A DNA stretch of 11,429 bases, taken from Dictyocoela muelleri (taxonomy: Eukaryota; Microsporidia). This document shows, piece after piece, positions 7,578 through 11,429 of this stretch. The notes under the pieces were generated by a model. It searched no databases. It saw only the letters and a program-made list of their open reading frames with translations, and was not told where the DNA came from. A program made the position numbers and the translations under genes. The stretch is taken from assembly GCA_016256075.1 (NCBI GenBank), contig SDVU01000678.1:1-11429 (forward strand), given 5' to 3'. How positions within the stretch are numbered: position 1 is the stretch's first letter; every line of letters begins with the position of its first letter.

Positions 7578-8433
7578 ATGACATTCATTAATTTAACACT
7601 TACATTAATCGAAAGCTTAAAGTTGGGTAATTATTACAAGAAAACAAGTTCTTCCCCAAAAAAATGAGATGTTCAAAATGTGGCAGAAATATGAAACTGC
7701 AGAAATATAAAAATTCGAAGGCAGGATTTAGATGTAGGTTTAATAAAAATTGCGGTTGAACAACCTCTATCTATAAAAATTATTTTTTGAAGATTGCCAT
7801 ATTGACTTAAATAAGTTTTTAAAATAGTTATTTTACTTTTATTATGAAATTAATTCTTCTGTCGAAACAATTAAACAGTTACAAATGTCTTATTCTACAT
7901 ACTATTATAATAAAAACGCTTCGAAGCAGCTATACTTAGGAATTACAATTTAAATAAAACTCCAATAGGTGGGGATGGAAATGAAATTCAAATTGATGAA
8001 TGTCTTTTCAATAGGAGAAAATCTTTTAAAGGTAGATTGAAAGAACAAATATGGGTCTTCGGAGGAATTGATAAATGCACTAAAGAATGTGTTTTCTACA
8101 TAGTAGATGATAGGTCGATAGAAACACTATAACCTCTTATTAGAATGGAAATTAGAGTCGGATCCGATATTGTGAGTGATTGTTTGAAATCATATACTAA
8201 TGTATATAAATATAGATTTCGACATTTTACAGTGAATCACGAAAAAATTTTTCAATCCAGTGACAAAAAAGCATACGCAAAATATTGAAAACCTATGAAT
8301 GATAGTGAAGAAAAAATGCACTCTGATTATGAAATGATAGAGATGCATTACAGAAGCATTTATATATTTTTTGTTGGAAGAGAAATTTAAACGTACATTC
8401 AGCGAATTTATTTATTTAATAAACAATTATTAA
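7578..8433 (+). pseudogene. Merlin (ISXO2-like) DDE transposase pseudogene 2
   Basis: The transposase of Merlin element 2. From ATG 7578 (MTFINLTLTLIESLKLGN) it moves through LLQENKFFPKK into a zinc ribbon MRCSKCGRNMKL...RCRFNKNCG (7664-7756), then TTSIY and FFEDCHIDLNKFLK in another frame. An unusually clean stretch (7938-8285) follows: PIGGDGNEIQIDECLFNRRK with the first Asp at codon 7995, EQIWVFGGIDKCTKE, DDRSIETL, IVSDCLKSY with the second Asp at 8178, and FTVNHEKIF. The third residue, Glu, is in HTQNIENL (codon 8287) in a shifted frame, giving a D-61-D-~36-E layout. The C-terminus reads FKRTFSEFIYLINNY to TAA 8433. Defects include TGA 7757, a frameshift near 7780, TAA at about 8130, a frameshift near 8260 and TGA where the family has Trp. 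Length (~285 codons) is normal for the family. Confidence 0.9.
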
Positions 8434-8527
8434 TACTACATTATATATTTAAAATTTTTTAATAATTTTAACATAATTTAATATACAATTATACATTAAA
8501 TAATATTATATTCTTTAATATAATTTC

Positions 8528-8808
8528 CGAAAACACCCAGAAATTTCCAAATATAATAGCTTAGAAATAACCGAAAACATATTTGAACGTATTTCGTCTT
8601 AATACTCTTGCACGTATATTTTTTTTCTCATTATCTTTTATTTTTAGTATATTTGTTTGAAGCTTCAAATATACGAAAAATAGAAGATAATGAGAAAAGA
8701 AATATACGTTCAGGAGTATTAAAACAAATACGTATAAATATGTTATCGGTTTTTTCTAAGCTTCTATATTTGGAAATTTCTGGGTGTATAAAGTAAGTAG
8801 TTAGTACC
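8528..8808. repeat. right end of Merlin 2: long palindrome
   Basis: Arms of about 130 bp pair around the perfect 14-bp centre TTTGAAGCTTCAAA (8656-8669). The arms share the TCTCATTATCTT, TTTTTAGTATATTT, CTTAATACTC and ATTTCCAAATAT blocks with the left-end palindrome at 7203-7500, but the centre sequence differs. The outer terminal repeat TTAGTACC ends at 8808. Open frames across 8608-8822 on both strands are by-products of the palindrome, not genes. Confidence 0.85.
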
Positions 8809-9301
8809 CTCAAAGACCTCAATTTTTCGATATTTTGTATTTAATGTGCAAATTTTTTTATTCTATCTATTAACAAAAATCTGTAAAGTTTTAATAAATT
8901 CTAAAATATTAAACAAATAACTCATATTCTTAAAAATAATAATTATGTGGATGCGTATTTTAATTTTCAGGCCGCTAAAAAACGCGCAGACACGACAAGA
9001 GCGCGAAAAACATTCTTTAGAGAAATATGAACCGAACAAGACCTGTCGGGTATGATGTCTAACTCAGTTATACTAGAAGGTAAAAAATATATATTGAATA
9101 TATATATTTTATAATTAAAATTTATAAACATTGTAATATTTAAATTATTATGTTATTAACGCTTTTTTTAATTATAGTAAATCAATTATTTAATGAAAAA
9201 ACGATTAATAAAAAAACAATTCATCAAAGGGTCTTATAAAAAAATATTTTAAAAAAAAACATTAATTTAATTATTTCACCATCTATATTTTTTTATGGTA
9301 C
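8809..9301. other. spacer between Merlin 2 and the foldback element
   Basis: Mostly A+T-rich. The exception is the GC-rich islet and 36-codon ORF at 8945-9055, given separately. I see no RNA gene or terminator. Confidence 0.55.
8945..9055 (+). CDS. 36-codon ORF in a GC-rich islet, possibly an exon or gene fragment
   Basis: ATG 8945 to TGA 9053-9055 encodes a basic, Arg/Lys/Glu-rich peptide (MWMRILIFRPLKNAQTRQER, then EKHSLEKYEPNKTCRV). Codons such as CCG, GCG, CGC and CGG are foreign to the surrounding A+T-rich DNA. The GC-rich part begins right after TTTTAATTTTCAG (ending 8970), which resembles a 3' splice site, and AGAAGGTAAAAAATAT at 9076-9091 resembles a 5' splice site, so it could be a stranded exon. 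A small CGCGC/GCGCG stem lies at 8983-9005. I recognise no family. It may equally be a fragment of an unknown element. Confidence 0.25.
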   Translation: MWMRILIFRPLKNAQTRQEREKHSLEKYEPNKTCRV

Positions 9302-9554
9302 TGTATCATAATAAATAGTCAATTTGTAAAATATAATTTTATGGATAGAAGAAACTGTAACTTATAAATTTGATCATTTTTAAAGTAGTAACATTTGTAG
9401 TATAGTTTTTTTTCCATTCTTAAGCTATAACCTAATATTCAAATTAAATATATTTATACTACAAGTGTACACTTTAAAATAATTAAGTCTTCAATTTACA
9501 GTTTCTTCTATCTATATATTTTCATATTTAAAAGCGATTATTTATTATGGTACA
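9302..9554. mobile_element. foldback element (MITE-like), ~253 bp
   Basis: Arms of about 100 bp, 9302-9405 and 9455-9554, are imperfect reverse complements. Shared blocks are GTA(C/T)CATAATAAATA at the outside, GATAGAAGAAACTGTAA in the middle, TTTTAAAGT, and ACTTGTAG at the inside. A spacer of about 50 bp holds a small TATAG/CTATA stem. Weaker pairing may extend outward to roughly 9240 and 9600. No coding capacity and no clear target-site duplication. It does not share sequence with the Merlin 2 ends, so it belongs to another family. Confidence 0.7.
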
Positions 9555-9670
9555 TTACCAAATTTTTATCTGCTTTTTAAAAACTTTTTTTTTTATAAAT
9601 ATAATAAATATAATATTAAATTTAATTTATTCTTGTTTCATTTTTCATTTTTTTTCATATTTGCAGGGTT

Positions 9671-9806
9671 ATGCATTGATATATTAAAAATTTTACATTA
9701 TTTATATAAAAACTATGCATTAATATATAAAAAAATTATTCATTAGTATATTTAATTTTATGATTAATATATTAAAAATTATGCATTAATATATTAAAAA
9801 TTATGC
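9671..9806. repeat. minisatellite, ~6 copies of a 22-bp unit
   Basis: Unit ATGCATTAATATATTAAAAATT. Copies begin at about 9671, 9693, 9715, 9738, 9760, 9781 and 9803 (partial). The last two units are nearly identical, the first ones more diverged, as expected for an array growing at one side. Confidence 0.85.
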
Positions 9807-9817
9807 GTAACAAGGTT

Positions 9818-10072
9818 TTCAATTAGTGAGAGCGATCTTTTCAATAGTTAGAGCGATTTTGTAGTTAATGAGAGCGTTTTCTCAATTAGTGAGCGATATC
9901 GTTTCAGTGTGAGAGTGATCTTTTCAATTAGTGAGAGCAATCTTATCAATTAGTGAGAGCGATCTTTTGATTAGTGAGAGCAATCATCTCAGAGAGTGAG
10001 AGCGATCTTTTAAATATGTGAGACAATCTTCTCAATTAGTGAGAGCGATATTTCAAATTGTAACAGCAATTT
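9818..10072. repeat. minisatellite, ~12 copies of a 21-22-bp unit
   Basis: Unit close to TTCAATTAGTGAGAGCGATC followed by TT. About twelve imperfect copies run without a break; the GAGAGCGAT core is recognisable in most. Unit lengths of 20-22 do not keep one reading frame, and the TAG/TGA in the unit interrupts translation, so it is not a coding repeat. It is distinctly richer in G than its surroundings. Confidence 0.9.
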
Positions 10073-10105
10073 TTATTATTTTTTAAATTACAATACAGAT
10101 GTTTT

Positions 10106-10214
10106 AAAACTTATAAGTTATTTTTTTCGAACTTAATAACCCCCATTTTGAAACTATTAAACCCCTTTTTAAAACTTATACCCCATTACCTAACTTATAA
10201 ACCCATCTTTATAA
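10106..10214. repeat. C-rich degenerate minisatellite, ~4-5 units of 18-22 bp
   Basis: Units resemble AACTTATAAACCCCATTTTT, with C runs of three to five bases at 10140-10144, 10161-10164, 10181-10184 and 10202-10204. The first unit (10106-10129) has the A+T part but no C run. Weaker AACTTA/CCC spacing continues towards 10420. Confidence 0.6.
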
Positions 10215-10424
10215 ATTTAGAGAATATTTTGCCAGAGTATAGATGATCCGCGGAAATTTGTAAGAATTATTTTTTTTTAACTTTTTTTTAATCCCAACTT
10301 AATTAACACCTTTTCAAAACTTTTATTTGTTATCCGTTGTTTTTAACATCTATTTTTTAACAATCATTTTTTAGCTCTTATTTCTCAGCCCATTCTTGTT
10401 ATACCCTTTTTAGCACTTATTTCG
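10215..10424. other. T-rich, C-spiked region, possibly decayed repeat
   Basis: Pyrimidine-rich plus strand with scattered CCC and an imperfect direct repeat of about 38 bp (TTTTAGCTCTTATTTC at about 10371, TTTTAGCACTTATTTC at about 10408). It may be the worn-out continuation of the adjoining minisatellite. No gene seen. Confidence 0.35.
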
Positions 10425-10472
10425 GATCATATGCCCTTATTCTCCCCACCAGGGGAATAAGGGCATATGATC
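10425..10472. repeat. strong hairpin with perfect 18-bp stem
   Basis: GATCATATGCCCTTATTC (10425-10442) and its exact reverse complement (10455-10472) flank TCCCCACCAGG, in which CCC and GGG add further pairs around an ACCA loop. No mutations lie in the stem, in contrast to the decayed elements around it. It is followed by an A/T tract of TTTAAAATT words. It could be a recent small foldback insertion or a cruciform; no U tract makes it a convincing terminator. Confidence 0.85.
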
Positions 10473-11429
10473 AAAAATAAAATTTAAAATTTTAGAAAAT
10501 TTAAAAATTTAAAAATTTTTTAAAATTTTAAAATTTAAAAATGAAAAATTAGTAAAAAAAATAAAAAATAAAAGAATATGAAAAAGAATTATAACATTAT
10601 TAAATTATTAAGTTAAAAAATATGTAATTTAAGAAAGTAATAATAAAAATATACTCTGCTTTTCATGATGATAAATTTATTATAATTTTTAAGTAATACT
10701 CACGATTTGAGTTATAAAGTTTGATGAACGATCAGTGTTGGGTAAATGATTTGGTTTCACGTTCTTTTTGTGGATCTTTTAATGTTTAAAGACTCAAAAG
10801 ACAATAAAATTTGGTTAATATAGAAATGTATGAACTAAGTCTGCAAAAAGTAACAAACTTCAAGATCTATTTTCACAGCCAGTTTTTTTCTGATTGTAAT
10901 ATTAATATTCAGAAGGTAAAGAAAAATAATATTTTTTATCACGGATGAAACTCATTACAAATATAAGTGACTATACAGGAGTTAAGGAATAAATATATCT
11001 GAGGTTTATGAAAAAATAATATAAAAAGATTCGGCAATATCAGAGAAAAAAGCCGATTCGGTCAGGGTTCACGTATGATTTGTTAAGGTTTTGTAAGGAA
11101 ATTGAAATTACATATAAGAAACTGTGCAGTTTTCCTTCAGATACAATATGGGCTCTTAAATTTAATATTTTAGTGTTACGCTTTGTCGTTTAAATGCTTA
11201 AATTTTTAAATCCCGATATAATAAAAAAATTATTTATATTTTTGAACGTATCGTGAGGTCTATTTCAATAATATATATATATATATATATGAGTGTCCGA
11301 AATATATAAATCTAGAAATTCAAATACATATATCTTCGGTACAGTATGTCAGAAATATCACTTTGTTGACCACTAGACTTTTATTCTCAGGCATAATGTC
11401 GAAAGTAATAATAATATGGAATATGTAAT
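10473..11429. other. A+T-rich region, no recognised gene
   Basis: The first 150 bp is built of AAATTTTAAAATTT words. From about 10715 to 11190 composition is less extreme, and short open stretches occur on the plus strand (for example CWVNDLVSRSFCGSF and NNIKRFGNIREKSRFGQG in one frame). They hint at a decayed coding region, but I cannot place them in any family. An (AT)10 tract lies at 11271-11290. The last 140 bp shows nothing I can name. Confidence 0.45.
11271..11290. repeat. (AT)10 microsatellite
   Basis: Ten uninterrupted AT units; likely to vary in length between strains. Confidence 0.9.

Larger units (their letters stand above)
7203..8808 (+). mobile_element. Merlin element 2, end-to-end but inactive (1,606 bp)
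   Basis: A whole DNA transposon copy can be outlined. Both ends carry the same terminal inverted repeat: GGTACTAACTACTCACTT at 7203 and, on the complement from 8808, GGTACTAACTACTTACTT. Similarity continues inward through ACACC(C)AGA.ATTTCCAAATAT. Between the ends lies a Merlin transposase pseudogene (7578-8433). Each end is itself a long palindrome. Merlin normally makes an 8-9-bp target-site duplication, but the flanking 8-mers (CAACATTT on the left, CTCAAAGA on the right) do not match, so it is eroded or the ends have recombined. The transposase is broken, so the copy is not autonomous. Confidence 0.82.

Noticed and set aside
8608-8822. Overlapping ORFs on both strands
   Set aside because: They are mirror images produced by the Merlin 2 right-end palindrome and match no protein.
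9050-9080. A second SINE head, because TAACTCAGTTA resembles the A box
   Set aside because: No B box follows at tRNA spacing and there is no further similarity to the SINE head.
9818-10072. CRISPR array or coding repeat
   Set aside because: Units of 20-22 bp follow directly without unique spacers, do not keep a reading frame and contain stops; the context is eukaryotic.
10425-10472. Intrinsic transcription terminator
   Set aside because: No U tract follows and no gene ends nearby.

Overview
The window is about 80% A+T. I see no intact host gene, rRNA or functional tRNA in it. What can be recognised is a graveyard of eukaryotic mobile elements: two different Merlin (IS1016/ISXO2-like) DDE transposase pseudogenes, a hAT transposase pseudogene, a fossil retroviral-type integrase element, two copies of a tRNA-derived SINE, a foldback element and several minisatellites. 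No bacterial operon signals are present. Gene-poor, very A+T-rich DNA with ISXO2-like transposases and KRBA2-like integrase fossils fits a large-genome microsporidium best. An A+T-rich arthropod or other small eukaryote cannot be excluded from this sequence alone.

Layout. 1-138: SINE copy on the minus strand, cut by the window edge. 140-538: unidentified broken minus-strand coding remnant ending at that SINE. 541-1701: A+T-rich spacer. 1914-2773: Merlin transposase pseudogene 1 (plus strand). 2776-2865: T-rich microsatellite. 2877-4440: hAT transposase pseudogene (minus strand), split by a 462-bp SINE (3310-3771) with a perfect 14-bp target-site duplication. 4441-5454: A+T-rich spacer with a 21-bp direct repeat. 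5455-6620: integrase-element fossil (plus strand). 6621-7202: spacer with a hairpin and a weak tRNA-like patch. 7203-8808: a complete but dead Merlin element 2, with matching terminal inverted repeats, a transposase pseudogene, and an unusual palindrome of about 280 bp at each end. 8809-9301: spacer with a GC-rich islet and a 36-codon ORF. 9302-9554: foldback element. 9671-10214: three adjoining minisatellites with different sequences but the same 21-22-bp period. 10425-10472: strong hairpin. 10473-11429: A+T-rich DNA with an (AT)10 tract and no recognisable gene.

The elements give a relative history. The hAT element was present before the SINE jumped into it. The minus-strand SINE copy has lost its B box and is probably older than the plus-strand copy, whose B box is perfect. 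Both Merlin transposases carry several frameshifts and stops, so any further movement would need enzyme from elsewhere. The most notable structures are the tRNA-derived SINE with its long GC-rich body and the Merlin element whose ends are themselves foldbacks.
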